Assembly: GCA_934432595.1 (NCBI GenBank)
Contig: CAKRYR010000026.1
Location: 1 to 22,187 of the forward strand
From: an uncultured Lachnospiraceae bacterium
GTDB lineage: Bacteria; Bacillota; Clostridia; Lachnospirales; Lachnospiraceae
Length of the DNA: 22,187 nucleotides
Direction: 5' to 3'
The notes beneath the pieces are model-generated. The model made no database searches, was not told where the DNA came from, and worked only from the letters and a program-made list of their open reading frames with translations. How positions within the stretch are numbered: position 1 is the first letter of the stretch; each line of letters starts with the position of its first letter. Below are positions 1 through 7,652 of this stretch, one piece after another. The position numbers and the translations under genes are program-made.

Positions 1-257
1 GTCTAAAAATAAGCAGAGAACTTGTTTGGACTGGCAAAATTAATGAAATTTAACGAAAAATGAGTCAAACGCCAGTCCAAAAATAAGCAGAGAACTTGTT
101 TGGACTGGCAAAATTAATGAAATTTAATAAAAAATGAGTCAAATGCCAGTCCAAAAATAAGCAGAGAACTTGTTTGGACTGGCAAAATTAATGAAATTTA
201 ACGAAAAATAAGTCAAACGCCAGTCTAAAATAGCGTTGGTGTGCACTTTGGACTGGC
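1..257. repeat. 74-bp tandem array of 11-bp palindrome arms (array runs off the left edge)
   Basis: The block repeats with an exact 74-bp period. The arm TTTGGACTGGC lies at 25-35, 99-109, 173-183 and 247-257. Its complement GCCAGTCCAAA lies at 71-81 and 145-155, and as GCCAGTCTAAA at 219-229. Bases 1-7 are the end of another left arm, so the array continues outside the window. Each complement arm can fold with the next TTTGGACTGGC arm over a loop of exactly 17 nt. It can also fold with the preceding one over 35 nt, so alternative hairpins exist. The last loop (230-246) has a different sequence but keeps the 17-nt length. The 35-nt linkers differ at only a few positions. No reading frame is evident. 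Function is unknown. Confidence 0.9.
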
Positions 258-440
258 ATGATGTAAAATTTCGTACTGTACTGTATAAATCTCGCGGAGC
301 TTTAGTTTAGTCAAGAATTTGTAGGACTTGTTTTTCTATAAATTGTAGTAGACAGATTTTCATTTTAAAATATAGTAAACAGATTTGAAGATTTATATTA
401 GTGAACTTGTAAGTATACAGATAGAAAAATATATATTATT
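258..440. other. A+T-rich intergenic stretch, nothing recognised
   Basis: I see no gene, terminator or promoter that I would defend here. A degenerate 14-bp sequence, TAGTRRACAGATTT, occurs twice (346-359 and 373-386). The string TCGCGGAGCTTT at 292-303 recurs, almost unchanged, at 9957-9968 beside the large palindrome. Confidence 0.5.
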
Positions 441-520
441 CAATTTGAAAGGTATTTGCGTGCCTTAGCACTTAACAAGCACAAGCTTATAAAGCGAAGT
501 GCGAGTTTAGTGCTACTAGA
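441..520. repeat. Dispersed nested-hairpin element, copy A
   Basis: This ~80-bp stretch aligns with 7919-8003. The shared blocks are an AATTTGAA start, AGCACAAG, TATAA and an AGTGC segment. The outer stem is TAGCACT (466-472) with AGTGCTA (509-515). The inner stem is GCAC (479-482) with GTGC (499-502). Copy B has the same layout, but its outer stem sequence is different and still paired, which suggests selection for structure. Orientation is unknown because there is no coding frame. It resembles a structured RNA or a small repetitive element. Confidence 0.6.
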
Positions 521-578
521 CAAAGCAACGAAGCGAGAGCGTCCTTTCGTTTACCCGATTAATTAGTTTAATAAATAA

Positions 579-613
579 GTCAAGATACACCTTTTTTAAG
601 AGGTGCTCTTGAC
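579..613. terminator. Strong hairpin downstream of the spoIIA operon
   Basis: GTCAAGA (579-585) pairs with TCTTGAC (607-613), and CACCT (588-592) pairs with AGGTG (601-605), with a small bulge between. It lies about 260 bp past the sigF stop codon. On the minus strand it is followed by a T/A-rich stretch rather than a clean T-run. I read it as a possible terminator of the sigF transcript, but it could equally be a repeat-derived hairpin. Confidence 0.4.
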
Positions 614-642
614 ATACCATAAAACAATTATTATAATAACAG

Positions 643-678
643 AGGCTGGAACTACTGTTTCTACAGCAATCCCAGCCT
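643..678. other. Compound hairpin
   Basis: AGGCTGG (643-649) pairs with CCAGCCT (672-678). Inside it, CTGT and ACAG form a second short stem around a TTTCT loop. It is about 195 bp downstream of sigF. No T-run follows on either strand, so calling it a terminator is uncertain. Between it and 789 I see nothing else recognisable. Confidence 0.45.
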
Positions 679-789
679 TTAATTATCATAGAAAGTCTAA
701 TTTACAGAAAAAATTTCACAGTCTCTCAAATGAATAACTATATAATTTTCTATCGTAACGTATAACCACCCACTAATATAAATATTCAA

Positions 790-857
790 ATCGTCATTTA
801 TAACACTAAAAATGAAAATTGTCACTTATAACACTAAAAATGAAAATCGTCCCTAGA
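790..857. repeat. 28-bp tandem direct repeat, about 2.3 copies
   Basis: Units begin with GTCA at 793, GTCA at 821 and a diverged GTCC at 849, an exact 28-bp period. The shared core is TTATAACACTAAAAATGAAA. It ends just before the sigF stop codon. Short terminal direct repeats of this type are seen at the ends of some insertion sequences, but no transposase is present here, so that origin is only a guess. Confidence 0.75.
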
Positions 858-873
858 ACAGAAAACCCTAAGC

Positions 874-1590
874 CTACAAATTTATATTTTCACGAAGTTT
901 GAGGAGAATTTTTTTCTCTAGGCGAGATACTTGGACTTGGCTTATACCTAATATTTTAGCCACTTCTATCTGTGTTTTATCGTGAAAATACCTTAATTGA
1001 ATTAATTGTCTAGATTTATCATCAAGTTCTTCTAACATTTGCTTTAAAAATAAACTATTAATCTTCTTCTCCATCTCATCTTTTTTATCTGGTATTCTAT
1101 CACCTACAGTCATATTAGTGTCTGCACTGCTATATACTAATTTATTAATTGACTCTACCTCAATATCTGCCTCGAGAGACATAATTACCTCTTCTTTAGA
1201 TAATCCTGTTGCACTTGATAACTCCTCTATCGTAGCCTCTCTTTCCCTACTATGTCCTATTTTTTCAGAAGCCTTCTTTATCTTAAGTAAATTTTCTTTC
1301 AAGCTTCTACTTATTTTAATAAGACCATCATCCCTTAGAAACCTCTTAATTTCACCTGCAATTACAGGCACTGCATAAGTTGAAAACTGAACATTAAAAC
1401 TTGTATCAAATTTATCTATTGCCTTTATCAGACCAATGCTTCCAATCTGTGATAAATCATCCATTTCATACCCCCTTCCTAAATAACGCCTAGCTATACT
1501 ATATACCAATCTCATATTTTCTTCGACTAATTTATCTCTTGCAGCTTTATCACCTTTTTTCCATAGTTCAATAAGCTCAAGTGTCTCCAT
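874..1590 (-). CDS. sigF: RNA polymerase sporulation sigma factor SigF
   Basis: This is the first forespore-specific sigma factor of endospore formation, held inactive by SpoIIAB until SpoIIAA releases it. At 238 aa it has a sigma-70 region 2 (about residues 25-95, with DDLSQIGSIGLIKAIDKF and FSTYAVPVIAGEIKRFLRDD), region 3, and a region 4 helix-turn-helix (about 185-235, ending in QIEVAKILGISQVQVSRLEK). The RFLRDDG..K.SRSLKE stretch is typical of SigF/SigG. The ATG at 1590 follows GGAGGA with a 7-base spacer. That ribosome binding site lies inside the last codons of spoIIAB, whose stop is 3 bases upstream, so translation is probably coupled. Gene order and length match the classical spoIIA operon. 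Confidence 0.97.
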   Translation of the reverse strand: METLELIELWKKGDKAARDKLVEENMRLVYSIARRYLGRGYEMDDLSQIGSIGLIKAIDKFDTSFNVQFSTYAVPVIAGEIKRFLRDDGLIKISRSLKENLLKIKKASEKIGHSREREATIEELSSATGLSKEEVIMSLEADIEVESINKLVYSSADTNMTVGDRIPDKKDEMEKKINSLFLKQMLEELDDKSRQLIQLRYFHDKTQIEVAKILGISQVQVSRLEKKILLKLRENINL

Positions 1591-1593
1591 ATA

Positions 1594-2046
1594 TTAGTCC
1601 TCCATAGAATTATAATTATCCTTAGAACTCTTTATGTACTTACTCATTATTATTTTTGTCCCTTGTCCAACCTTAGATTCTACCTCTAGATTATCCATAA
1701 ATGCTTCCATAAAACAAAACCCCATTCCAGACCTATCCTCATCTTCTTTTGTAGTATACATAGGTTCCATAGCTTTATTAATGTCTTCTATGCCTATTCC
1801 TTTATCCTCTATCTCAACTCTAAATAAATTGTCCTGTAAACTCATTTTCATACAGATTTTTCCAGCTTTATTATCATATCCATGAATTATACAATTAGTT
1901 ACCGCCTCAGATACAGCAGTTTTAATATCTGATATTTCATCAATTGTTGGATCCAATGGTGCAAGAAAAGCTACCGTAACCATCCTTGCAAATCCTTCGT
2001 TACTTGAGTTACTATCTAATTCTATATTTACATTATTCTTATACAT
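1594..2046 (-). CDS. spoIIAB: Anti-sigma F factor / serine kinase SpoIIAB
   Basis: SpoIIAB binds and inhibits sigma-F and phosphorylates SpoIIAA using ATP. The 150-aa protein shows the GHKL ATPase motifs: the N-box SEAVTNCIIHGY around residues 46-57 (E47 and N51 at the expected catalytic and Mg-binding places), the G1 box DKGIGI at 81-86, and the G2 box SGMGFCFMEAFMD at 106-118. The length is normal for the family. AGGTGA lies 5 bases before the ATG. It sits 80 bp after spoIIAA, whereas these two genes overlap or nearly abut in Bacillus. The spacer is A+T-rich and shows no convincing terminator, so I treat the three genes as one operon. Confidence 0.97.
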   Translation of the reverse strand: MYKNNVNIELDSNSSNEGFARMVTVAFLAPLDPTIDEISDIKTAVSEAVTNCIIHGYDNKAGKICMKMSLQDNLFRVEIEDKGIGIEDINKAMEPMYTTKEDEDRSGMGFCFMEAFMDNLEVESKVGQGTKIIMSKYIKSSKDNYNSMED

Positions 2047-2126
2047 ATTTTCACCTATTTAGCTACCTTTCTTAATTATTTCAAATATTAATTATTAATA
2101 ATTCAACTAATATCTAAACCATTGTA

Positions 2127-2471
2127 TTAATTTACATTCATTAATGCTTCTTCTAAAGAATCACATGTACTAATTATTTTATAAATACCTGACATTTTTA
2201 AAATTCTATCTACCCTTTCTCCAATATTAATTGCAATAATTCTACCTTTATTAAAAACAACTTTTTTATATCTCCCCATAATAACTCCTATACCCGAACT
2301 ATCCATAAATGATACTTTTTCAAAATCAAAAATTATATTTTTAATAGCTTTAGTATCTATAATATTATCAATTCTTTTTCTTATTTGTTCTGAAATATGG
2401 TGGTCTAATTCACAATTTAATCGTATAATTAGACTTCTACCAACAATATCAAATCTTGCATCCTCATGCAT
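2127..2471 (-). CDS. spoIIAA: Anti-sigma F factor antagonist SpoIIAA
   Basis: This is the STAS-domain partner that, when dephosphorylated, strips SpoIIAB from sigma-F. I chose the ATG at 2471 (114 aa) over the in-frame ATG at 2486. GGAGGTG is inside the longer N-terminus, 6 bases before 2471, so it must be the ribosome binding site of the shorter form. With this start the phosphorylation motif FMDSSGIG puts the acceptor serine at residue 58, the same number as in Bacillus subtilis. The operon promoter should be sigma-H dependent. I could not find a convincing sigma-H -35/-10 pair upstream, where a dispersed hairpin element (2506-2558) fills the space. Confidence 0.96.
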   Translation of the reverse strand: MHEDARFDIVGRSLIIRLNCELDHHISEQIRKRIDNIIDTKAIKNIIFDFEKVSFMDSSGIGVIMGRYKKVVFNKGRIIAINIGERVDRILKMSGIYKIISTCDSLEEALMNVN

Positions 2472-2505
2472 ATTCAACACCTCCATTTTCTATTTTTTTA
2501 AAATT

Positions 2506-2558
2506 ACAAAGAGTCGTTTCATACTCTGACCCGCGCGAGTGGAAACACAATTTCCTAT
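2506..2558. repeat. Dispersed hairpin element (family 1), copy 1
   Basis: This copy matches 7850-7912 and 17163-17223. All three share ACAAAGAGTCG, an AGAGT...ACTCT hairpin, a second GC-rich hairpin around CGCGAGTGG, and an end resembling AATTTCCTAT. Here the first stem is AGAGT (2510-2514) with ACTCT (2522-2526), with a diverged loop. It lies between the terminator of the TPR gene and the spoIIAA ribosome binding site, all copies being in the same orientation relative to the genes. Confidence 0.75.
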
Positions 2559-2565
2559 TAAAAGA

Positions 2566-2600
2566 AAAACACATAAGACTTCATTTATCTTATGTGTTTT
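2566..2600 (-). terminator. Intrinsic terminator of the purA-TPR operon
   Basis: A perfect 13-bp stem, AAAACACATAAGA (2566-2578) with its complement at 2588-2600, closes a 9-nt loop. On the minus strand it is followed by TTTTTCTTTT. It lies 24 bp past the TPR gene stop codon. Confidence 0.9.
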
Positions 2601-2624
2601 CTTCTGTAAATTATATATTTATCT

Positions 2625-4082
2625 TTAATCGTTATTATTTCCTGAATCTTCATTATCAGAATCAGCATTATCATTTGAATCATTATTATCAGAATCATCC
2701 TCTGACTTTTCCTTATATTCAAATCCCATTTCACGTAATCTCTTCTTTGCTGTCGATGATCTACTAGTGTTAGGAAACTTGTCTATCTGTTTTTCAAACA
2801 TTTCTTTTGCCTTATCCTTTTCACCCATTTTCTGATAAGTTCTTCCTAAGAAATATAATACAGTTTCATCATCATCTGTCAACTCATATGCTTGCTTCAA
2901 TACTACCAATGCTTCTTCTAGATTACCAGAATTACATTTTCTTCGACCTTCTTCTGCTAAGTCTTTAATAACATCATCATATACTTCATCCTTAATATAT
3001 TCATATAATACACTAGCATCCTCTTGATCAAAATCCTCATTATTAACTTTAGCTAATTTTAAGGCAGCACCTTCTTTATCACCATTAATAAATAATCTTG
3101 ATGCAGCTAAAAGATTATTATAATCTTTTAAGTTATCCATCTTATTTTCATAAGAATCTATCTCTTTCTGTTTCTTGTCAACATCTTTCTTTAGTTCATC
3201 AATCTTATCTTCAAGTTTAGTCATCTGTACTTTATTAGAAGTTTGATCATCGCTATCTTTTATTATCTTCTTATTATAAGCCTTTTGTGTTTTTTGTGAG
3301 ATAGAAGGTACTATAAGTGTAGCAACAACTGCAATACCTATTACTATTCCAACAACCAAATATATAAAAGCAGACCAATTAGATTTAGCTTCTATACCAA
3401 TATCAACAGGGGCTAGAGTATTATACAAGTTTTCTTTCTTTAATCTACTTGATTTTTCCTCTTCTTCCTCCATATTTGATTTTACTTCTTCTAAGTACCT
3501 TAAAGTAGTATTATTACTAACATCTATTCTCTTTGCTCTTTGAAGTATCTTATTAGCTTTTGCATACTGTTCTTGCTTTATATATATTAAAGCCATTAAA
3601 TGCATAGCCTTTATAAAATGAAGATTTAAATTAACAACCTTCTTAAGATGTATCAAAGCTAAATCATCATTTCCTTGTTTTGCTGCTTGTAAAGCCAAAT
3701 TAAACTTCTTAAATGACTGATTGTAATTATCAATCTTTGTTGGACTTGATTGAATATCATTAAGATATCTTTCTGCCATCTCATTGTCTGGATTAAAATG
3801 TTTGCTCAAAACCCATTGAGTTAATGCTGCAACAATTTCACCTATTTCATAATATATAAGACCTAATAAATTACGAGCTTCATAATTCGCTTTATTTAAC
3901 TGAATACTCTTCTTTAAATCTTGAATAGCACTAGATAAATCTCTTACTTTTGCTTTATTTAATGCACTATTATAATATAAATTAGATGCCTTTACAGCCT
4001 TTACATAAAATGAAATATTCTTCTTACAAGCGTCACATTTTACTTCGTTTTTCAATTCTTCTCCGCAATATGGACAATTCAT
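2625..4082 (-). CDS. Membrane-anchored zinc-ribbon / TPR-repeat protein
   Basis: The specific function is not recognised; the architecture suggests a scaffold or adaptor. The 485-aa product starts with a zinc ribbon (CPYC and CDAC, cysteines at 3, 6, 16 and 19). A helical TPR region follows (about 30-205, with repeats such as EARNLLGLIYYEIGEIVAA and KAMHLMALIYIKQEQYAKA). One transmembrane helix lies at about 237-260 and a charged coiled coil at about 285-325. A second TPR region (about 330-455) contains ETVLYFLGRTYQKMGEKDKA. The last 25 residues are an Asp/Asn/Ser-rich tail. The zinc ribbon would face the cytoplasm and the second TPR part the outside if topology follows the usual pattern. AAGGTGA precedes the ATG. 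It follows the 47-aa gene by 16 bp, so it belongs to the purA operon. Confidence 0.85.
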   Translation of the reverse strand: MNCPYCGEELKNEVKCDACKKNISFYVKAVKASNLYYNSALNKAKVRDLSSAIQDLKKSIQLNKANYEARNLLGLIYYEIGEIVAALTQWVLSKHFNPDNEMAERYLNDIQSSPTKIDNYNQSFKKFNLALQAAKQGNDDLALIHLKKVVNLNLHFIKAMHLMALIYIKQEQYAKANKILQRAKRIDVSNNTTLRYLEEVKSNMEEEEEKSSRLKKENLYNTLAPVDIGIEAKSNWSAFIYLVVGIVIGIAVVATLIVPSISQKTQKAYNKKIIKDSDDQTSNKVQMTKLEDKIDELKKDVDKKQKEIDSYENKMDNLKDYNNLLAASRLFINGDKEGAALKLAKVNNEDFDQEDASVLYEYIKDEVYDDVIKDLAEEGRRKCNSGNLEEALVVLKQAYELTDDDETVLYFLGRTYQKMGEKDKAKEMFEKQIDKFPNTSRSSTAKKRLREMGFEYKEKSEDDSDNNDSNDNADSDNEDSGNNND

Positions 4083-4098
4083 TATACTATCACCTTAT

Positions 4099-4242
4099 CT
4101 ATTTTTTCTCAATTACTTCATCTAATAATTCTTTAATTATATCATTAATGTCTGTCATATCATTATTATATATAACATCTTCTGCTTCGCTTATCTCTAA
4201 ACTTGGCTTAAATTTTTCTATTTCCTCATCAAAATCTATCAT
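4099..4242 (-). CDS. Small acidic protein, 47 aa, unknown function
   Basis: A short reading frame sits in the gap between purA and the TPR gene. It begins MIDFDEEIEKFKPSLEIS and ends DEVIEKK. AAGGAG stands 7 bases before the ATG and overlaps the purA stop codon, which argues strongly that it is translated. It starts 11 bp after purA and ends 16 bp before the TPR gene, so it fills the gap exactly as an operon gene would. The product is very acidic and probably helical, with no transmembrane segment and no cysteines. I do not recognise the family. It is short enough to be missed by automatic gene calling. Confidence 0.75.
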   Translation of the reverse strand: MIDFDEEIEKFKPSLEISEAEDVIYNNDMTDINDIIKELLDEVIEKK

Positions 4243-4253
4243 AACGATGCTCC

Positions 4254-5528
4254 TTATCTCATAATAATCTCATTTCTACCTGGACCATTAGAAACCATTG
4301 TTATAGGTACTTTAAGTTCCTTCTCTATAAATTCTATATATTTACGACAGTTTTCTGGTAAATCTTCATATTTATCTATTCCTCTAATGTCAGTTTTCCA
4401 ACCAGGCAATGTTTCATATACTGGTTTTGCCTTTGCCAATTTAACTGTTGTTGGGAAATTCTTAGTAACTTTACCATCAATTTCATATCCAACACACACT
4501 TTTATCTCATCAAGATATCCAAGTACATCTAAAACAGTAAGAGCCACTTCTGTTGCTCCTTGCATTCTACATCCATAACGTGATGCAACTGCGTCGAACC
4601 ATCCCATACGTCTTGGTCTTCCTGTTGTAGCACCATATTCACCACAATCTCCACCACGTTTTCTAAGTTCTTCTGCTTCTTCTCCAAATATCTCTGATAC
4701 AAACTCACCTGCTCCAACAGCACTTGAGTAAGCTTTTACTACTGCAACTATATTATTTATATTATATGGTGCAATTCCTGCTCCAATAGCTCCATAAGCT
4801 GCCAATGTTGAAGATGAAGTAACCATTGGATAAATACCAAAATCAGGGTCCTTAAGAGCTCCTAACTGTCCTTCTAATAATATATTCTTACCATCTTCAA
4901 TAGCCTCATTTAATAATGTCGACACATCTGCAACATATGGTGCAACCATATCTCTGTATTCTATAAGTGTATTATATAATTCTTCTTCATCTAATAGTGG
5001 CTTATTATATAAGTATTTTAAAACTACATTCTTTTGTTCACATACCCTGCTAATCTTCTCTTTTAGTACTTCATCATCAAATAATTCTGATACTTGAAAT
5101 CCTATCTTAGCATATTTATCTGAGTAAAAAGGTGCTATACCTGACTTTGTAGATCCAAAAGATTTACCGCCTAATCGTTCTTCTTCATATTCATCAAATA
5201 AAATATGATAAGGCATCAAAATCTGAGCTCTATCAGATACTAATATCTTTGGTTTATCTACACCTTTTTCAATTATATCATTTATTTCCTTAAACAAATA
5301 TGGGATATTTAAAGCAACACCATTACCAATAGCACTTGTAGTGTGCTTATAGAAAACACCTGATGGTAATAAATGTAACGCAAATTTACCATACTCATTA
5401 ATTATAGTATGACCAGCATTACTTCCACCTTGAAATCTTACAATGTAATCTGCTTCCCTACTAAGCATATCTGTTATTTTACCTTTTCCCTCATCGCCCC
5501 AATTGGCGCCAACTATAGCTTTAACCAT
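4254..5528 (-). CDS. purA: Adenylosuccinate synthetase PurA
   Basis: PurA catalyses the GTP-dependent joining of IMP and aspartate, the first committed step from IMP to AMP, in the cytoplasm. The 424-aa protein has the glycine-rich loop NWGDEGKGK (residues 9-17, with catalytic D12), GGSNAGHT with the second catalytic residue at H40, and the GATTGRPRRMGWFD segment that helps bind IMP and GTP. The C-terminal region ends in SNGPGRNEIIM. Length is normal. AGGAGG is 8 bases before the ATG, and a good sigma-A promoter lies at 5567-5595. Two further genes follow in the same direction with gaps under 20 bp. I see no PurR-type operator or purine riboswitch. Confidence 0.98.
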   Translation of the reverse strand: MVKAIVGANWGDEGKGKITDMLSREADYIVRFQGGSNAGHTIINEYGKFALHLLPSGVFYKHTTSAIGNGVALNIPYLFKEINDIIEKGVDKPKILVSDRAQILMPYHILFDEYEEERLGGKSFGSTKSGIAPFYSDKYAKIGFQVSELFDDEVLKEKISRVCEQKNVVLKYLYNKPLLDEEELYNTLIEYRDMVAPYVADVSTLLNEAIEDGKNILLEGQLGALKDPDFGIYPMVTSSSTLAAYGAIGAGIAPYNINNIVAVVKAYSSAVGAGEFVSEIFGEEAEELRKRGGDCGEYGATTGRPRRMGWFDAVASRYGCRMQGATEVALTVLDVLGYLDEIKVCVGYEIDGKVTKNFPTTVKLAKAKPVYETLPGWKTDIRGIDKYEDLPENCRKYIEFIEKELKVPITMVSNGPGRNEIIMR

Positions 5529-5566
5529 TAAAAATTCCTCCTAGAAATATATTAAACACCTCTGCT

Positions 5567-5595
5567 ATTATACTATTAAAATTAGCATATGTAAA
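5567..5595 (-). promoter_or_regulatory. Sigma-A promoter of the purA operon
   Basis: On the minus strand TTTACA (5590-5595) is followed after exactly 17 bp by a perfect TATAAT (5567-5572). It lies 39 bp before the purA start codon. Confidence 0.8.
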
Positions 5596-5651
5596 CATAT
5601 TTTCTAAGAGGAATCTAAAATTTTAATTAATACTTTTAAATAATTAATGAT

Positions 5652-7016
5652 TTATTCAACTGCTTGAAGTGCTTCTCTTATATTACTTACACCTATTATA
5701 TTTATCCCTGATACATCTACATCTTGAATAGGTAAATTAGCTTTCGGCATTATTATTTTATTAAAACCAATCTTTATTGCCTCACTTACTCGCTGGCTTG
5801 CTTGTGAAACAGCTCTAACCTCACCAGTAAGACCAACTTCTCCAAATATAATTGTTCTTCCACTAATAGGTACATTTCTATAACTTGAAATAACTGCCAT
5901 AATAAGAGCTAAATCCACAGCTGGTTCTGTAACCTTCATACCACCTGCTATATTTACATAAGCATCACACTCTGCAAGTTTCATTCCTAATCTTTTCTCT
6001 AATATAGCTAGCAATAAGTTTACCCTATTAAAATCTGTTCCTGCTGAAGTTCTTCTCGGAAAATTAAAACTTGTTCTACATACTAAGGCTTGAATTTCAA
6101 CCAATATTGTTCTCGTTCCCTCTATAGCAGTTGTAACTACAGAGCCTGGTTCATCCTCAGGTTTACCTTGAAGCATGTATTTTGATGGATTAGGTATTTC
6201 AACTAATCCTTCCCTTTGCATTTCAAATACACCAATTTCATTAGTTGAACCAAATCTATTCTTAACTGCCCTAAGCATTCTATAAGATGCTTGATTCTCT
6301 CCTTCAAAATACAATACTGTATCAACCATATGCTCAAGAACTCTAGGGCCGGCAACAGTTCCCTCCTTAGTAACATGCCCTACAATAAATGTAGCTATTC
6401 CTTTTTCTTTTGCTATATGCATAAGTACATTAGTTGTCTCTTTAACTTGACTAATACTTCCAGGTGCAGCATTTACATCCTCTTTAAACATTGTCTGAAC
6501 TGAATCAATTACAACTATCTCTGGCTTTATTTCATCTATATTATCTAATACAGTATCAAGATTAGTTTCACTAAGTAATAACATATCTCCCTTAAATTCA
6601 CCTAATCTATCGGCTCTCATTTTAATCTGAACAGTTGATTCCTCACCAGATACATATAGAACTTTCTTACCCATACTAGCTAATTCTCTGCACATTTGTA
6701 ACAATAACGTAGACTTACCTATACCAGGATCACCACCGACTAAAACTAAAGAACCTTTAACTATACCAGAGCCTAATACTCTATCAAGTTCTCCTATGTT
6801 AGTAGTCATCCTTTCATCTTCTTTACTACTAACTTGAGATAAAACTACTGCCTTATTATCACTTACTGTTCTTCTATTACTACTTTTATATATATTCTTC
6901 TCTATCTTCTGCTCAACCATTGTGTCCCATTGCTTACAAGCTGGACACTGACCTAGCCACTTGCTAGACTCATTACCACATTCCTTGCAAAAAAATACTG
7001 TCTTTGCTTTTGCCAT
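5652..7016 (-). CDS. radA: DNA repair protein RadA
   Basis: RadA is a RecA-like ATPase that drives branch migration of recombination intermediates. From the ATG at 7016 the protein is 454 aa. An in-frame GTG at 7025 would add three residues, but the ribosome binding site GAGG overlaps it and is 8 bases from the ATG. Domains in order are a C4 zinc finger (cysteines 10, 13, 24, 27), a RecA-like core with Walker A GGDPGIGKST at 94-103 and the Walker B-like IVVIDSVQT near 167-175, the RadA-specific KNRFG motif at 252-256, and a C-terminal Lon-protease-like domain. Nothing is missing. It has its own promoter upstream. Confidence 0.97.
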   Translation of the reverse strand: MAKAKTVFFCKECGNESSKWLGQCPACKQWDTMVEQKIEKNIYKSSNRRTVSDNKAVVLSQVSSKEDERMTTNIGELDRVLGSGIVKGSLVLVGGDPGIGKSTLLLQMCRELASMGKKVLYVSGEESTVQIKMRADRLGEFKGDMLLLSETNLDTVLDNIDEIKPEIVVIDSVQTMFKEDVNAAPGSISQVKETTNVLMHIAKEKGIATFIVGHVTKEGTVAGPRVLEHMVDTVLYFEGENQASYRMLRAVKNRFGSTNEIGVFEMQREGLVEIPNPSKYMLQGKPEDEPGSVVTTAIEGTRTILVEIQALVCRTSFNFPRRTSAGTDFNRVNLLLAILEKRLGMKLAECDAYVNIAGGMKVTEPAVDLALIMAVISSYRNVPISGRTIIFGEVGLTGEVRAVSQASQRVSEAIKIGFNKIIMPKANLPIQDVDVSGINIIGVSNIREALQAVE

Positions 7017-7055
7017 AAAAACCACCTCGTATTACGAACTTATGTTTGAGATTAA

Positions 7056-7084
7056 ATTGTAATACATATTCTATATAATGTCAA
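7056..7084 (-). promoter_or_regulatory. Sigma-A promoter of radA
   Basis: On the minus strand TTGACA (7079-7084) is separated by 17 bp from TACAAT (7056-7061). It starts just beyond the T-run of the terminator of the upstream gene and 39 bp before the radA start. Confidence 0.82.
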
Positions 7085-7085
7085 A

Positions 7086-7126
7086 CAAAAATAACCTTGC
7101 AAATATTTAACCATCTGCAAGGTTAT
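7086..7126 (-). terminator. Intrinsic terminator of the small 136-aa gene
   Basis: ATAACCTTGCA (7091-7101) pairs with TGCAAGGTTAT (7116-7126), an 11-bp perfect stem. On the minus strand TTTTTG follows. It lies 20 bp past the stop codon at 7146. Confidence 0.9.
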
Positions 7127-7145
7127 CATATATCATTATTCAATT

Positions 7146-7556
7146 TTACATTTTCTCAATTAATACTTTTGTTTTCACACCTTCATCTAATTCAAGACTA
7201 AACATTAACTTACCACCTAGATTAGTCTTCATCTCTCCGATATCATTATCATTTACAGTAATCTTATACTCTGTCTCTGCTTCCAATTCTAAAGTAATTT
7301 GAGCGTCTTCAAAGCCTTCAACTTCAAAACTAATTTCATCATCTGCTTTAAAGTTAGTTACTGTAGTTCCTGGAACTGATTCATACACAAACATACCATT
7401 CTTCTCAAGTTTTGTAACTTCTTTATGAGTTTTTACCTTATATAAATCTCCATTATGTTCAAAATCTGAAACCTTGGATTTCTTAGGTAACGAATAATTA
7501 CCAAAACTTAATGAACCATCTGCTTCGCTGCGTATTAAACCATCAATTATAGTCAT
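7146..7556 (-). CDS. Small conserved protein of unknown function (family often labelled 'endosialidase')
   Basis: This is a 136-aa soluble protein starting MTIIDGLIRSEADGSLSFGNY, with a C-terminal TNLGGKLMFSLELDEG segment. It has no signal peptide, transmembrane helix or cysteine, and is rich in beta-prone and acidic residues. From memory, close homologues of this length are common in Lachnospiraceae and are often called 'endosialidase' by automatic annotation. I see no catalytic motif or suitable length to support that enzyme activity, so I treat the function as unknown. AGGAGGG stands about 9 bases before the ATG. It is a single-gene unit with its own promoter and terminator. Confidence 0.85.
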   Translation of the reverse strand: MTIIDGLIRSEADGSLSFGNYSLPKKSKVSDFEHNGDLYKVKTHKEVTKLEKNGMFVYESVPGTTVTNFKADDEISFEVEGFEDAQITLELEAETEYKITVNDNDIGEMKTNLGGKLMFSLELDEGVKTKVLIEKM

Positions 7557-7652
7557 CTTTTAGTCCCTCCTAAAACTATCTTTTTACAGTGAGTCAAATC
7601 TAACCCCTGCTTGTACACTTTTATGGAAGTAAATCAACTTCCTATACTTATA

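Noticed and set aside
1..257. CRISPR array
   Set aside because: The 'spacers' between the palindromes are nearly identical to each other, the unit is 74 bp, and no cas gene is present. It is a tandem repeat.
466..515. CIRCE-type heat-shock operator (TTAGCACTT ... AGTGCTA)
   Set aside because: The arms resemble CIRCE, but the spacer is 36 bp instead of 9, and copy B of the same element has unrelated arm sequences.
2471..2486. ATG start for spoIIAA at 2486
   Set aside because: The GGAGGTG ribosome binding site lies inside this extension, and the shorter form puts the phosphorylated serine at residue 58 as expected.
7016..7025. GTG start for radA at 7025
   Set aside because: The GTG overlaps the likely ribosome binding site GAGG, and family members begin at the following MAKAK.
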